A stretch of DNA of 64,000 nt from Collinsella aerofaciens (GTDB lineage: Bacteria; Actinomycetota; Coriobacteriia; Coriobacteriales; Coriobacteriaceae), in the NCBI RefSeq assembly GCF_001404695.1, contig NZ_CZAQ01000002.1, forward strand, positions 1 through 64,000, read 5' to 3'. The notes under the pieces were generated by a model. It was not told the origin of the DNA. It was given only the letters and a program-made list of their open reading frames with translations, and did no database searches. This document shows positions 49,730-59,090 of this stretch, in pieces. Within the stretch, counting starts at the first letter, position 1, and each line of letters begins with the position of its first letter. The position numbers were made by a program, and so were the translations under genes.

Positions 49730-50293
49730 ATGGGTCTGCTCGATTCGCTTAAGTCCACCTTCACCTCGACCGGCGAGGCGTCCGTTCCGCCCGCAGCAAG
49801 CTTCGCTACCCGCGAAGGCGTCATCTATGCCCCCGTCAACGGCGTGCTCGTCAACCTGAACGAGGTTCCCGACGAGACGATCGCCTCGGGCATGCTTGGC
49901 CAGGGCTATGGCATCGAGCCCATTACCGGCACCATCTATGCGCCCGCCAACGGCCGCATCGGCGCCACCACTGTCACCAACCACTCCATTGGCATGATCA
50001 CCGAGGACGGTCTTCGCGTGTTCATCCATGTTGGCCTGGGCACCGTGGAAATGAACGGCAAGGGTTTTGCCCGCTTTGTCGAGATGGGCGATGTGGTCAA
50101 GGCAGGCCAGCCGCTCATCAGCTTCGACCGCGAGGCCATTAAGGCCGCTGGTCACGAGGACATCGTGACCGTCATTGTCTCCGAGCTCGATCGTCTTAAG
50201 AGCATCGACCATGTCGGCGAGTCTGGAACGCTTATTGGCGGCAACCCGCTCGTCAAGCTTGGCGACCCGCTGCTGGTAGCCAAGACCAAGTAG
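49730..50293 (+). CDS. PTS system glucose-type EIIA component, standalone
   Basis: 187 aa, Crr-like. His100 in [17 protein letters not shown] is the phosphorylation site and His85 in TNHSIG the second active-site His (E. coli His90 and His75). The first 20 residues are a flexible tail. GGAGG precedes the ATG. No EIIB or EIIC is adjacent; the lone EIIC at 12419 might be one of its partners. In other bacteria this protein also controls carbon uptake. Confidence 0.92.
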   Translation: MGLLDSLKSTFTSTGEASVPPAASFATREGVIYAPVNGVLVNLNEVPDETIASGMLGQGYGIEPITGTIYAPANGRIGATTVTNHSIGMITEDGLRVFIHVGLGTVEMNGKGFARFVEMGDVVKAGQPLISFDREAIKAAGHEDIVTVIVSELDRLKSIDHVGESGTLIGGNPLVKLGDPLLVAKTK

Positions 50294-50330
50294 CCAGGCC
50301 CCGCGCCACACAGCCAAAAGACACCTCGTC

Positions 50331-50362
50331 AAGTGCCCGCGACCATTTGGCCGCGGGCACTT
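50331..50362 (+). terminator. Terminator after PTS EIIA
   Basis: 11-bp perfect stem AAGTGCCCGCG / CGCGGGCACTT (50331-50341, 50352-50362) followed by TTCGTTTG. Confidence 0.88.
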
Positions 50363-50474
50363 TTCGTTTGAAAAACCATCCCGCCAATGCCTTATCTGTA
50401 TAGCCCAAATGAGCCGAGCTGCTAGAATATCGAACTGTATGGATAACTATCATTCAACCGTTATGGGAGGATAC

Positions 50475-51878
50475 GTGAACCGCACCAAAATCGCGCAGCT
50501 CTATGCTGATGCCGAGTCGCTCGGCGGCCAGACCGTCACCGTCGCCGGCTGGGTCAAGTCCGTCCGCGACATGAAGAACTTTGGCTTTGTTACGCTCAAC
50601 GACGGCAGCTGCTTCCGCGACCTGCAGGTCGTCATGAACCGCGAGGCACTCGACAATTACGACGAGATCGCCCATCAAAACGTCTCGGCCGCACTCATTT
50701 GCACCGGCACCGTCAAGCTGACCCCCGATGCGCCCCAGCCTTTCGAGCTTTCTGCCACCTCCATCGAGGTCGAGGGCACGAGCGCCCCGGATTACCCGCT
50801 GCAGAAGAAGCGCGCAACCGTCGAGTTCCTGCGCACCCAGCAGCACCTGCGCCCGCGCACCAACCTGTTCCGCGCCGTGTTCCGCATCCGCTCTGTCGCG
50901 GCTGCCGCCATCCACCGCTTCTTCCAGGAGCAGGGCTTTGTCTACGTCAATACCCCCATCATCACCACGAGTGACTGCGAGGGCGCCGGCGAGATGTTCC
51001 GCGTGACCACGCTCGACCCCAAAAATCCGCCCCTCACCGAGTCCGGCGAGGTCGACTGGAGCCAGGACTTCTTTGGCAAGCATGCAAGCCTCACCGTGTC
51101 CGGCCAGCTCAATGCCGAGAACTTTGCCATGGCCTTTGGCGACGTGTACACCTTTGGCCCCACCTTCCGTGCCGAGAACTCCAACACCACGCGCCACGCC
51201 GCCGAGTTTTGGATGATCGAGCCCGAGATGGCCTTTGCCGACCTTAACGACTACATGGATAACGCCGAGGCCATGCTCAAGTATGTCCTCAAGGACGTCA
51301 TGGCAACCTGCCCCGACGAGCTCAATATGCTCAACAAGTTTGTGGACAAGGGTCTGCTCGAGCGCCTGGACCATGTCGCCAACTCCGACTTCGCCCGCGT
51401 CACCTATACCGAGGCCGTCGAAATCCTGGAGCAGGCCGTCGCCGCCGGTCACAAGTTTGACTATCCCGTGAGCTGGGGCATCGACCTGCAAACCGAGCAC
51501 GAGCGTTTCCTGACCGAGGAACACTTTAAGCGACCGACTTTTGTGACCGACTACCCGGCCGAGATCAAGGCCTTCTACATGCGCATGAACAACGACGGCA
51601 AGACCGTCGCCGCCGCCGACTGCCTGGTGCCGGGCATCGGCGAGATCATCGGTGGCTCCCAGCGCGAGGAGCGCCTGGATCTGCTCGAGGCCCGCATCAA
51701 GGACCTGGGCATGAATCCCGAGCAGTACAAGTACTACCTTGACCTGCGCCGCTACGGTTCCTGCAAGCACGCCGGCTACGGTCTGGGCTTCGAGCGCTTG
51801 GTCATGTATCTGACCGGCGTGGGCAACATCCGCGACGTCCTGCCGCACCCGCGCACCGTGGGCAACGCCGACTTCTAA
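50475..51878 (+). CDS. asnS: Asparaginyl-tRNA synthetase
   Basis: 467 aa class IIb enzyme. OB-fold anticodon domain (residues 15-110), then the catalytic core with motif 2 ([21 protein letters not shown] region) and motif 3 ([15 protein letters not shown]). The LDPKNP insert loop marks AsnRS rather than AspRS. GTG at 50475 is the start, since GGGAGG lies just upstream; longer frames lack a site. Makes Asn-tRNA directly, without the amidotransferase route. Confidence 0.95.
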   Translation: MNRTKIAQLYADAESLGGQTVTVAGWVKSVRDMKNFGFVTLNDGSCFRDLQVVMNREALDNYDEIAHQNVSAALICTGTVKLTPDAPQPFELSATSIEVEGTSAPDYPLQKKRATVEFLRTQQHLRPRTNLFRAVFRIRSVAAAAIHRFFQEQGFVYVNTPIITTSDCEGAGEMFRVTTLDPKNPPLTESGEVDWSQDFFGKHASLTVSGQLNAENFAMAFGDVYTFGPTFRAENSNTTRHAAEFWMIEPEMAFADLNDYMDNAEAMLKYVLKDVMATCPDELNMLNKFVDKGLLERLDHVANSDFARVTYTEAVEILEQAVAAGHKFDYPVSWGIDLQTEHERFLTEEHFKRPTFVTDYPAEIKAFYMRMNNDGKTVAAADCLVPGIGEIIGGSQREERLDLLEARIKDLGMNPEQYKYYLDLRRYGSCKHAGYGLGFERLVMYLTGVGNIRDVLPHPRTVGNADF

Positions 51879-51924
51879 TCGTCGGACGCTAGCTCGCGTC
51901 GCCACACGCCAACGCTCATCGCAC

Positions 51925-51956
51925 AAGCGCCTCTCGACATCGGTCGAGAGGCGCTT
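51925..51956 (+). terminator. Terminator after asnS
   Basis: 14-bp perfect stem AAGCGCCTCTCGAC (51925-51938) with its complement (51943-51956), then TTTT. Confidence 0.93.
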
Positions 51957-52136
51957 TTTTCAACAGCATCCGTCAAGCTTTTGGCAAGTTTTTGGTCAGT
52001 TGAGCAGGGCTGTTGAAAACTCAACCCGCCGTTTGCCGACGGCTACCGACCGCCCAGAGCGCCCTGCGCCCCTGGGAAAGCCCCGCGTCCTAGGCTCCAT
52101 ACCGTCGCCACCCAAAACGGAAAGGACGTGGGCACC

Positions 52137-52922
52137 ATGACCGAAGCCGCTGTTGAAACCTACGACACCACGACGAGAGGCGCCGCCTCGATGGCAGCCT
52201 ATCGCGCCGTTCGTATCCTGCAGCTCTTGAGCGAAAACACCGGCGAAGACATGGCCATGCTTTCCGATGAGCTGATCCGGCGCCTCGCCCATCCCGACGA
52301 CCCCGCCCGCATGCCCATCTCGGCGGCGCGGCGCAGCATCTACACCGCCATCTCCGCGCTTCGCCATGCCGGATACGAAATTGAGTACAAACGCGGCGTG
52401 GGCTACAAACTTCTTACCCGCCCGCTCACCGATGAAGAGATCATCCGGCTCCACGGTATGGTCATGCGCAACCGCTCCACGCCTATCGCTATCCGCAAGA
52501 GCATGGCGCAGCACTTAGTTGCCATGGCGAGCGCCGACGTTCGCGGCTACCTCGATACACCCGAACCCGCTCCAAGCGCAGGCAGCAAGGCTACCAAGGC
52601 AACACGCACGCCCATCAAGCGCATCGACACGTGCGAGCTCGTCGAGCAGGCCATCGACCACGGAACCACGGTGAGTTTTGATATTTCGAGCGTCACGACA
52701 CGCGGCGAAACCGAAGCAGCACGGATGACACTCCGTCCCTTTGCCATCAGGCAGCGCGATGGCATCTCGTATCTGCTGGGAACGGTCTACGACGCCCGAG
52801 GCACCGACGATACGCTGCGCACCGTCGAGATCGCCCGTATGAGAAACGTCAGCACGCGCCTGCTCGACGGCAAGAAGCTCTTCGCCGCCCTGGACGAGGA
52901 CGACGCCTCCTCCGCCGCATAA
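52137..52922 (+). CDS. Helix-turn-helix regulator with WYL-like domain
   Basis: 261 aa. Residues 20-100 form a winged-helix-like region (AYRAVRILQLLSE, SAARRSIYTAISALRHAGYEIEYKRGVGYKL). The second half (about 165-250: MTLRPFAIRQRDGISYLLG, TLRTVEIARMRNVSTRL) resembles a WYL ligand-binding domain, though the WYL tripeptide itself is not obvious. Start ATG at 52137 after GGAAAGGA. It precedes the ABC importer genes and could control them; not proven. Confidence 0.68.
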   Translation: MTEAAVETYDTTTRGAASMAAYRAVRILQLLSENTGEDMAMLSDELIRRLAHPDDPARMPISAARRSIYTAISALRHAGYEIEYKRGVGYKLLTRPLTDEEIIRLHGMVMRNRSTPIAIRKSMAQHLVAMASADVRGYLDTPEPAPSAGSKATKATRTPIKRIDTCELVEQAIDHGTTVSFDISSVTTRGETEAARMTLRPFAIRQRDGISYLLGTVYDARGTDDTLRTVEIARMRNVSTRLLDGKKLFAALDEDDASSAA

Positions 52923-53082
52923 GACCCTCCGCCGCCCATTCGACTACCCGTACCGCCCATCCGATTCTGTATTAAAAAACCCGCCAGGCTGTTGTAAAAA
53001 TGGACATCAGCGCTACTATAGTTCCACTTGCACTTTGTCCCAGTGCAGTGTTTCCAGCCATTTTTATACTGGGGGTAATGAT

Positions 53083-54063
53083 ATGAAGGACATCACCATC
53101 AGTCGCAGGAGCCTTCTGGTCTCCGCCGGCCTGCTCGCGCTCGCCCCGCTCGCCGGGTGCGGCGGCAACTCTGGTTCCGGCTCTGCTGCCGCCGGTTCCG
53201 ACTACACCATCGGCGTTCTGCAGCTCACCGAGCACTCCGCACTCGATGCCGCCAACGACGGCTTTGTCAAGGCCATCAAGGAGAGCGGCCTTAAGGTCAA
53301 GATCGACCAGAAGAACGCCCAGAACGACCAGTCCACGTGTAAGTCCATTGCCGACAAGTTTGTGGGCGACAACGTCAACCTGATTTATGCCATCGCCACG
53401 CCCGCCGCGCAGGCTGCCGCCGGCGCCACGGCCGATATCCCCATCGTGGGCTGCGCCATCACCGACTACGCCGCCTCCGGCCTGGTCCAGGACAACGACA
53501 AGCCCGGCACCAACGTCACGGGCGCTTCCGACCTCACCCCGGTCGCCGAGCAGCTCGAGATGATGCAGAAGGTCCTGCCCGACGTTAAAAAGGTCGGCCT
53601 GCTCTACTGCACCGCCGAGTCCAACTCCGACGTCCAGATCAAGGCCGCCAAGAAGGAGCTCGACAAGCTGGGCCTCGAGTACACCGATTTCACCGTCTCG
53701 AGCTCCAACGAGATTCAGTCCGTCGTCGAGTCTGCCGTGGGCAAGGTCGACGCGCTGTACTCCCCCACCGACAACACCATCGCCGCGGGTGCCTCGCAGG
53801 TCGGCCAGATCTGCAAGGAGAATAAGCTCCCCTTCGTGACCGGCGAGGAGGGTATGTGCATGGCCGGCGGCCTGTTCACCCTCTCCATCAACTATAAGGA
53901 CCTGGGCTACGCCGCGGGCGAGATGGCCGTTAAGATCCTGAAGGGCGAGGCCAAGCCCGAGGATATGCCGATCAAGCACCTCTCGAGCAAGGACCTGGTC
54001 GTCGTCAAGAACGACGAGATGGCCGAGGCCCTAGGCATCGACCTTTCCGCTCTGGACGAGTAG
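53083..54063 (+). CDS. ABC transporter substrate-binding lipoprotein (TrpX-like)
   Basis: 326 aa. N-terminal ISRRSLL (a Tat-like twin Arg) and lipobox LAGC with Cys26 give a membrane-anchored lipoprotein. The rest is a type I periplasmic-binding fold (ABC_sub_bind family, which includes tryptophan/tyrosine and unknown-substrate binders): YTIGVLQLTEHSALDAANDGF, VKKVGLLYCTAESNS. A terminator-like hairpin follows before the permease, so this gene may be made in excess. GGGGG upstream of ATG. Confidence 0.88.
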   Translation: MKDITISRRSLLVSAGLLALAPLAGCGGNSGSGSAAAGSDYTIGVLQLTEHSALDAANDGFVKAIKESGLKVKIDQKNAQNDQSTCKSIADKFVGDNVNLIYAIATPAAQAAAGATADIPIVGCAITDYAASGLVQDNDKPGTNVTGASDLTPVAEQLEMMQKVLPDVKKVGLLYCTAESNSDVQIKAAKKELDKLGLEYTDFTVSSSNEIQSVVESAVGKVDALYSPTDNTIAAGASQVGQICKENKLPFVTGEEGMCMAGGLFTLSINYKDLGYAAGEMAVKILKGEAKPEDMPIKHLSSKDLVVVKNDEMAEALGIDLSALDE

Positions 54064-54134
54064 CGCCATGCGCGGTAACGCGTCTAGGGCCCGCACGCGC
54101 GCCACAGCCGCGTTATTCAATATCTGAGTCCTTG

Positions 54135-54163
54135 GGGCGAACGCTAAAGACCGGCGTTCGCCC
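54135..54163 (+). terminator. Hairpin between binding protein and permease
   Basis: 10-bp perfect stem GGGCGAACGC / GCGTTCGCCC (54135-54144, 54154-54163), followed by TGCTTGTTTC. Probably a partial terminator that lowers expression of permease and ATPase. Confidence 0.6.
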
Positions 54164-54267
54164 TGCTTGTTTCGGATGAGACAAAACATCCGTCCGCAGC
54201 TCTTTTATGCACTGGTACCGCTATTATGGAAAATCACGTGTCCACCCTATCCTAGGAGGTATGAAGC

Positions 54268-55191
54268 ATGCTCATTGCATTGCAGGGCGCCGTTTCGCAG
54301 GGCGTCCTCTGGGGCATTATGGTGCTTGGCGTGTTTATCACGTTCCGCCTGCTCGACATCCCCGATATGACCTGCGACGGCAGCTTTGCCCTCGGCGGCT
54401 GCGTCTGCGCTGTACTCATCGTCAATAACAACGTCGACCCGCTGCTCGCCGTGCTGGCTGGCATGTGCGCCGGCGCCATCGCGGGCGCCGTCACGGGCAT
54501 TCTGACCACCGTCTTTGAGATTCCCGCGATCCTCGCCGGAATCCTCACCCAGATCAGCCTGTGGTCCATCAACCTACGCATCATGGGCAAGTCCAATACG
54601 CCCATTCTTGCCAAGGGCACCGTGTTCTCGGCCGTCAGCAATATGACCGGTCTGCCGCAGTCCACCGTTGCCATCATCTTGGGCATCCTGCTCGCCGTGG
54701 CTATCGTTGCCATCCTGTATTGGTTCTTTGGCACCGAGATAGGCTCGGCGCTGCGCGCCACCGGCAACAACGAGTACATGATCCGCGCTCTGGGCGTCAA
54801 CACCAACTCCACCAAGATGATCGCCCTCGTGCTCTCCAACGCCCTCATCGGCCTTTCGGGCGCGCTCATCTGCCAGAGCCAGAAGTACGCCGACATTGGC
54901 ATGGGCACCGGTGCCATCGTTATCGGTCTTGCCGCCATTGTTATCGGCGAGGTGCTCGGCCGCCTGCTGCCCGGCGGACTCACGCAGTTTAGCGTCCGCC
55001 TAGCCTCTGCCGTCTTTGGCTCCGTGGTCTACTTCCTTATCCGCGCCATCGTGCTGCAAATGGGCATGGACGCCAACGACATGAAACTGCTCTCCGCCGT
55101 GATCGTCGCCGTGGCCCTGTGCGTGCCCGTGGTTTGGGAGCGCTATAAGCTCCGCAGCTCCTACACGAAGGGGGATGAGGCAGATGCTTAA
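54268..55191 (+). CDS. ABC transporter permease (TrpY-like)
   Basis: 307 aa with about nine hydrophobic helices, of the LivH/BPD_transp_2 permease class. ATGNNEYMIRALGVNTNSTKMIAL is the typical coupling segment to the ATPase. AGGAGG precedes the ATG. It overlaps the ATPase gene by about 8 bases. Together with its neighbours it forms one importer of amino-acid-like or other small solutes. Confidence 0.88.
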   Translation: MLIALQGAVSQGVLWGIMVLGVFITFRLLDIPDMTCDGSFALGGCVCAVLIVNNNVDPLLAVLAGMCAGAIAGAVTGILTTVFEIPAILAGILTQISLWSINLRIMGKSNTPILAKGTVFSAVSNMTGLPQSTVAIILGILLAVAIVAILYWFFGTEIGSALRATGNNEYMIRALGVNTNSTKMIALVLSNALIGLSGALICQSQKYADIGMGTGAIVIGLAAIVIGEVLGRLLPGGLTQFSVRLASAVFGSVVYFLIRAIVLQMGMDANDMKLLSAVIVAVALCVPVVWERYKLRSSYTKGDEADA

Positions 55192-55978
55192 GCTCTCGCA
55201 CGTCAAGAAGACCTTTAACAAGGGCACCGTCACCGAGAAGCGCGCGCTCACCGGCGTCGACCTCACCCTGAATGACGGCGACTTTGTAACCGTGATCGGC
55301 GGCAACGGCGCCGGCAAGTCCACGCTGCTCAACATGATCGCCGGCGTGTACCCGCTCGATTCGGGCGTTATCGAGCTTGACGGCACCGATATCTCGCGCC
55401 TGAGCGAGTCGCAGCGTGCCAAGTACCTGGGCCGCGTGTTCCAGGACCCCATGCGCGGCACCGCAGCCGACATGCAGATCGCCGAGAACCTGGCCCTCGC
55501 CAAGCGCCGTGGCCAGCGTCGCGGTCTTTCGTGGGGCGTCACCAAGGCCGAGAAGGACGAGTACGTTGAGCTGCTCAAGCGCCTGGACCTTGGTCTGGAC
55601 ACGCGTCTCAACGCCAAGGTCGGCCTGCTCTCGGGCGGCCAGCGCCAGGCACTCACCCTGCTGATGGCCACGCTCACCAGGCCGCGCCTGCTGCTGCTCG
55701 ACGAGCACACCGCGGCCCTCGACCCCAAGACGGCCTCTAAGGTGCTCAACCTGACCGAGGAGATCGTCGACGAGAACCACCTGACCACGCTCATGGTCAC
55801 GCACAACATGAACGACGCCATCCGTCTGGGCAACCGTCTGATCATGATGCACGAAGGCCACGTGATCTACGACGTGGCGGGCGATGAGAAGAAGTCGCTC
55901 ACCGTAGCCGACCTGCTGCAGAAGTTCGAGGAGGTCTCGGGCGGCGAGCTCGCCAACGACCGCATGCTGCTGAGCTAA
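55184..55978 (+). CDS. ABC transporter ATP-binding protein (TrpZ-like)
   Basis: 264 aa. Walker A GGNGAGKST, signature LSGGQRQ, Walker B LLLLDEH and the switch His in VTHNMNDA are intact. ATG at 55184 (MLKLSHVKKTF) is preferred for spacing from the GAGG site; ATG at 55175 is an alternative. The stop codon is part of the following GGGACA-loop hairpin. Confidence 0.9.
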   Translation: MLKLSHVKKTFNKGTVTEKRALTGVDLTLNDGDFVTVIGGNGAGKSTLLNMIAGVYPLDSGVIELDGTDISRLSESQRAKYLGRVFQDPMRGTAADMQIAENLALAKRRGQRRGLSWGVTKAEKDEYVELLKRLDLGLDTRLNAKVGLLSGGQRQALTLLMATLTRPRLLLLDEHTAALDPKTASKVLNLTEEIVDENHLTTLMVTHNMNDAIRLGNRLIMMHEGHVIYDVAGDEKKSLTVADLLQKFEEVSGGELANDRMLLS

Positions 55979-56017
55979 AACCTGCCAAAAAGGGACAGGT
56001 TTATTTTGGTAGGTTTT
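55977..56017. repeat. GGGACA-loop hairpin at the ABC ATPase stop
   Basis: AAAACCTGCCAAAA (55977-55990) faces TTTTGGTAGGTTTT (56004-56017) around GGGACAGGTTTA. The left arm includes two bases of the stop codon. Likely a bidirectional terminator; the complement of the copy at 29239-29275. Confidence 0.78.
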
Positions 56018-56032
56018 ATCTGCGCAAACGTC

Positions 56033-56072
56033 AAAACCGCCGCAAAGGGACAGACGCCCTTGCGGCGGTTTT
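56033..56072. repeat. GGGACA-loop hairpin, GCCGC-armed copy
   Basis: AAAACCGCCGCAAAGGG (56033-56049) faces CCCTTGCGGCGGTTTT (56057-56072) with loop ACAGACG. A second terminator-like member of the family only 15 bases after the previous one. Confidence 0.8.
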
Positions 56073-56135
56073 CGCATATTATGTCGATAATCCAGCGTCA
56101 GCAGGAACTACTGGTTAAGGACTAAGGAAACTGCC

Positions 56136-56266
56136 ACGAGAAGCTCTCTTCCCCGTCTCGCCTTGACCGCCGCACTCCTTGCCGGCGTGCTCGCCGGCGC
56201 CCCAGCTTACGCCACCGCGGCCACCCCATCTCAAGTTATCGGCCCGTCCGATGTGATCGGACGGGC
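56136..56266 (+). pseudogene. Remnant of an exported-protein gene, start codon ACG
   Basis: AAGGAA (56125-56130) sits five bases before an ACG that begins RSSLPRLALTAALLAGVLAG and APAYA, a textbook signal peptide with an AxA cleavage site. No ATG, GTG or TTG lies at the expected place, and after about 40 codons the frame runs into a GCCCGTCCGAT stem-loop (56242-56266) and then mscS in another frame. The mature protein is gone. Read as a decayed gene; the gap 55979-56314 holds nothing else but repeats. Confidence 0.5.
56242..56266 (+). terminator. Stem-loop before mscS
   Basis: 11-bp perfect stem GCCCGTCCGAT / ATCGGACGGGC with a GTG loop, then TTCTTGG. Terminator-like, poor U-tract; ends the remnant gene. 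Confidence 0.6.
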
Positions 56267-56314
56267 TTCTTGGTGGGTATCATGGTTGGACGATCATAAG
56301 GAGGTTTTCCCTAC

Positions 56315-57082
56315 ATGGAATTGTTTGAGCCGATTCTTCATTTCTTTGAGCAACGGTGGGTCCACAACATCATCTGGGCCGTCATCTTGGCGATAGGCAC
56401 CGCCGTCGCCGCCAAGGTCGTATCCAAGACCCTGAACCATCTGCTTAACCGAGACGATAACCCGCTTCCGGCATCGAGTATCTTCATCAACATCGCGCGC
56501 GCCGTCATCTGGATGATCGGCGGCAGCTTTATCCTCGACAACTGCTTTGGCATTAACGCAAACGCGCTCGTCGCCGCTCTTGGCGTCGGCGGCATCGCCA
56601 TCTCGCTCGGCTTTCAGGACACGCTATCAAACCTTATCGGCGGCATGCAGGTGACCTTTATGGGCATCATCAAACCCGGCGACAATATCGAGGTCGGCGG
56701 TGTGTCGGGCGTGGTCCAAGACATCACTTGGCGCCATACAACGATTGAGGATGCCTGTGGACAGACCATCATTGTGCCCAACTCCAACATCTCCAAGAAC
56801 ACGCTCGTGCATTTGATGCCCTTTGGACGCGTGGCCGTGCCCGTTGCCGTAAAGGACACGTCTAAGTGGGCTTCCCTTGACGCGCTGGCAGACGAGCTCA
56901 CGAGCGCAACCAAAACGGCCGTCTCGCCCATCTCGGGCTTTGACAAGGAGCCCTACGTGCTCTTTAGCGAAATCGGCGACTTTGGCATCAAAGGAAAGAT
57001 CATCTTTATCGTCAGCGACGACAGCACTACTTTCACGGCAGCCGACGCCTGCATCCGTGCCATCGCCCCCATCATCGCCTAA
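56315..57082 (+). CDS. Small-conductance mechanosensitive channel, MscS family
   Basis: 255 aa. Three hydrophobic segments (about 16-36, 52-72, 80-112), with the pore helix ANALVAALGVGGIAISLGFQDTLSNLIGG, then the cytoplasmic beta domain (GDNIEVGGVSGVVQDITWRHT, IIVPNSNI). It opens on osmotic downshock. SD AGGAGG before the ATG (spacing about 11). Normal short MscS length. Stop codon joins a GGGACA hairpin. Confidence 0.92.
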   Translation: MELFEPILHFFEQRWVHNIIWAVILAIGTAVAAKVVSKTLNHLLNRDDNPLPASSIFINIARAVIWMIGGSFILDNCFGINANALVAALGVGGIAISLGFQDTLSNLIGGMQVTFMGIIKPGDNIEVGGVSGVVQDITWRHTTIEDACGQTIIVPNSNISKNTLVHLMPFGRVAVPVAVKDTSKWASLDALADELTSATKTAVSPISGFDKEPYVLFSEIGDFGIKGKIIFIVSDDSTTFTAADACIRAIAPIIA

Positions 57083-57118
57083 CCCGCCAAAAAGGGACAG
57101 GCACCTTTGTGGTGGTTT
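57081..57118. repeat. GGGACA-loop hairpin at the mscS stop
   Basis: AACCCGCCAAAAAGG faces CCTTTGTGGTGGTTTT around GGACAGGCA; a hybrid with one arm like the 55977 copy and the other like the 1828 copy. Overlaps the stop codon by two bases. Confidence 0.72.
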
Positions 57119-57173
57119 TCATTCGTGGTACCATGGTTCATATAGTTGTTTAAACGACTAAGGGAGCAACATC

Positions 57174-59090
57174 ATGGAAGAGGCCTATCGTCAAGCACGC
57201 AAGCGCGGCGAGCAGGGACGCCGTCGCGCCATCAGCCAAAGCGAGCACCCGTACCTTACGGACCTCGACAGCCTCGTTGCCCAGCTCCCCTTAGGTCAGC
57301 GAGAGAATGTCGGCCTAAGGGATATTCCGCTCGAAATGGTCGTCGGCACAGTCACCAAAGGCCGTCAGTCCGCCTTTTCATGCAACTTTATGCCCCTGCT
57401 GCCGTTTAACACTGAGTTCGCCCGCAAGTGGTCCAACCTCTACGACATCCAGGTAACCGAGGGCTATCGCGATCCCATCATCGTCACCGAGTTCATGCAT
57501 CGGTTCTATGTCCAGGAAGGCAACAAACGCGTCAGTGTCCTCAAATTCCTGGACGCTCCAACGGTTTCGGCCAGGGTCACCCGTCTCTACCCCGGCACAT
57601 GGGATTCCGTCGAAAGCCGCCTGTACGGTGAATTCTGCGCGTTTTGGCGCGTCTGCCCCCTATACGAAATCGAGTTCTCGCGTGAGGGAAGCTACGAGAC
57701 GCTCGCCAAGATGCTCGGTCGGAACCTTATCGAAAAATGGCCGCAGAAAAAGGTCGACTACCTGCGCCACACCTTCCTGCTCTTTAAGCGCGCCTACCTT
57801 CGCGCAGGCGGCGACCACCTGGACATTACGCCCGCCGACGCCATGCTCGTCTACCTCAATGTGTACAACCAGGACCGCCTGCTGGATACGCCGACGGATA
57901 TCGTCGTAAACCGCCTGTGCAAGATTTGGCGCGAGCTGGTCATTGCCGGCAAAAACGACGAGGACAAGGTCGATCTTGTCGAAGCGCCGAGCGTCGATGA
58001 GGAGGAGTCGCCCGCCAAGTCCACCTCCGGCGTGCTCAACTTCTTTATGGGCAAGACTGTCTATTCGGCGGCCAACCCCCTGCGTATCGCCTTTATCCAT
58101 GAGTTCCCCTGTGCGGCGTCGAGCTGGGACAGTCTGCACGACCAAGGACGTCAGTATCTCGATGAGCACTTTGACGGTATCGTGCGCACCGAGGCGTTCG
58201 AAGACTGTCACGATCCGGACGTGTTCTACGCCGCCGTGGAAACGGCTGTCAAACATGGAGACAACGTCATCTTCTCGACCTCGCACCGCCTGATGGAATA
58301 CACGCTCAGAGCTGCCGTTGAGTATCCCCAGGTTCGGTTCCTTAACTGCTCTATCGGCCTTCCCCACCAAAGCGTCCGTTCGTACTTTGGCAAGATGTAC
58401 GAGGCCAAGTTTCTGCTGGGCGCCCTTGCCGCCAGCATGGCGGACAACCACCGCATCGGCTACCACGCGTCGGTCTTCGCATCCGGCGCGCTCAGCGAGA
58501 TCAATGCCTTTGCGATTGGCGCCTCGCTGCTCGACCCCCGCGCGCAAATTATCCTGACCTGGGGCGATGTACCCGCCGGTGGTCTTGCCGAGGCCATGTG
58601 CCGCGAAGGCGTGAGTGTCATGACCGGCGCTGACATGTCAAAGTCGCTCGAAGACCCAACGGCCTGCGGGCTTCACCGCTTGGTCGACGGCAAAGTCACC
58701 GGCATCGCCATGCCCGTATGGAACTGGGGCCGTTACTACGAGCTCATCGTTCGCAGCCTTCTGCACGGCACGTGGGACGAGACCAGCGACGACAACCAAG
58801 TGCGCGCCGTCAACTACTGGTACGGCATGAGCTCCGGCGTTATCGACATCCGTTACGCTCCGGGCCTACCCTACCAGACGCGCAAACTCGTGCAGTTGCT
58901 CCGCAACGGCATTGTCGAGGGTTCCATCAACCCCTTTGGCGGCGAGCTCCACAGCCAGAGCGGCGTGGTACAGATCGAAGGCTTCCCTCCGCTGCCGAGC
59001 ACGCAGATTGTCGAGATGAATTGGCTGGCGGACAACGTGGTAGGCACCATTCCGCAGCTCGACGATGAGCCGGGAGTTACCGCCCTATGA
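57174..59090 (+). CDS. Cytosolic ParB-like / BMP-family binding protein fusion
   Basis: 638 aa. Residues about 40-130 resemble a ParB/sulfiredoxin-like domain: IPLEMVVGTVTKGRQ, then GYRDPIIVTEF and FYVQEGNKRVSVLKFL. A helical segment follows to about 270, then an acidic linker. Residues about 300-620 are a BMP-type (Med/PnrA, nucleoside-binding) periplasmic-binding fold: LRIAFIHEFPCAASSWD, LNCSIGLP, GALAASMADNHRIGYHASVFASG. No signal peptide or lipobox exists, so this binding domain should be cytosolic. The stop overlaps the next gene (ATGA), so the two are coupled. Function unknown. Confidence 0.75.
   Translation: MEEAYRQARKRGEQGRRRAISQSEHPYLTDLDSLVAQLPLGQRENVGLRDIPLEMVVGTVTKGRQSAFSCNFMPLLPFNTEFARKWSNLYDIQVTEGYRDPIIVTEFMHRFYVQEGNKRVSVLKFLDAPTVSARVTRLYPGTWDSVESRLYGEFCAFWRVCPLYEIEFSREGSYETLAKMLGRNLIEKWPQKKVDYLRHTFLLFKRAYLRAGGDHLDITPADAMLVYLNVYNQDRLLDTPTDIVVNRLCKIWRELVIAGKNDEDKVDLVEAPSVDEEESPAKSTSGVLNFFMGKTVYSAANPLRIAFIHEFPCAASSWDSLHDQGRQYLDEHFDGIVRTEAFEDCHDPDVFYAAVETAVKHGDNVIFSTSHRLMEYTLRAAVEYPQVRFLNCSIGLPHQSVRSYFGKMYEAKFLLGALAASMADNHRIGYHASVFASGALSEINAFAIGASLLDPRAQIILTWGDVPAGGLAEAMCREGVSVMTGADMSKSLEDPTACGLHRLVDGKVTGIAMPVWNWGRYYELIVRSLLHGTWDETSDDNQVRAVNYWYGMSSGVIDIRYAPGLPYQTRKLVQLLRNGIVEGSINPFGGELHSQSGVVQIEGFPPLPSTQIVEMNWLADNVVGTIPQLDDEPGVTAL

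Noticed and set aside
50454-51926. 490-codon minus-strand frame opposite asnS
   Set aside because: Shadow of a certain gene; spans the promoter and terminator of asnS.
56163-56396. Intact 77-residue secreted protein starting at TTG
   Set aside because: No ribosome site at that TTG; the true signal peptide begins nine codons earlier at ACG, and the 3' part overlaps mscS in another frame.
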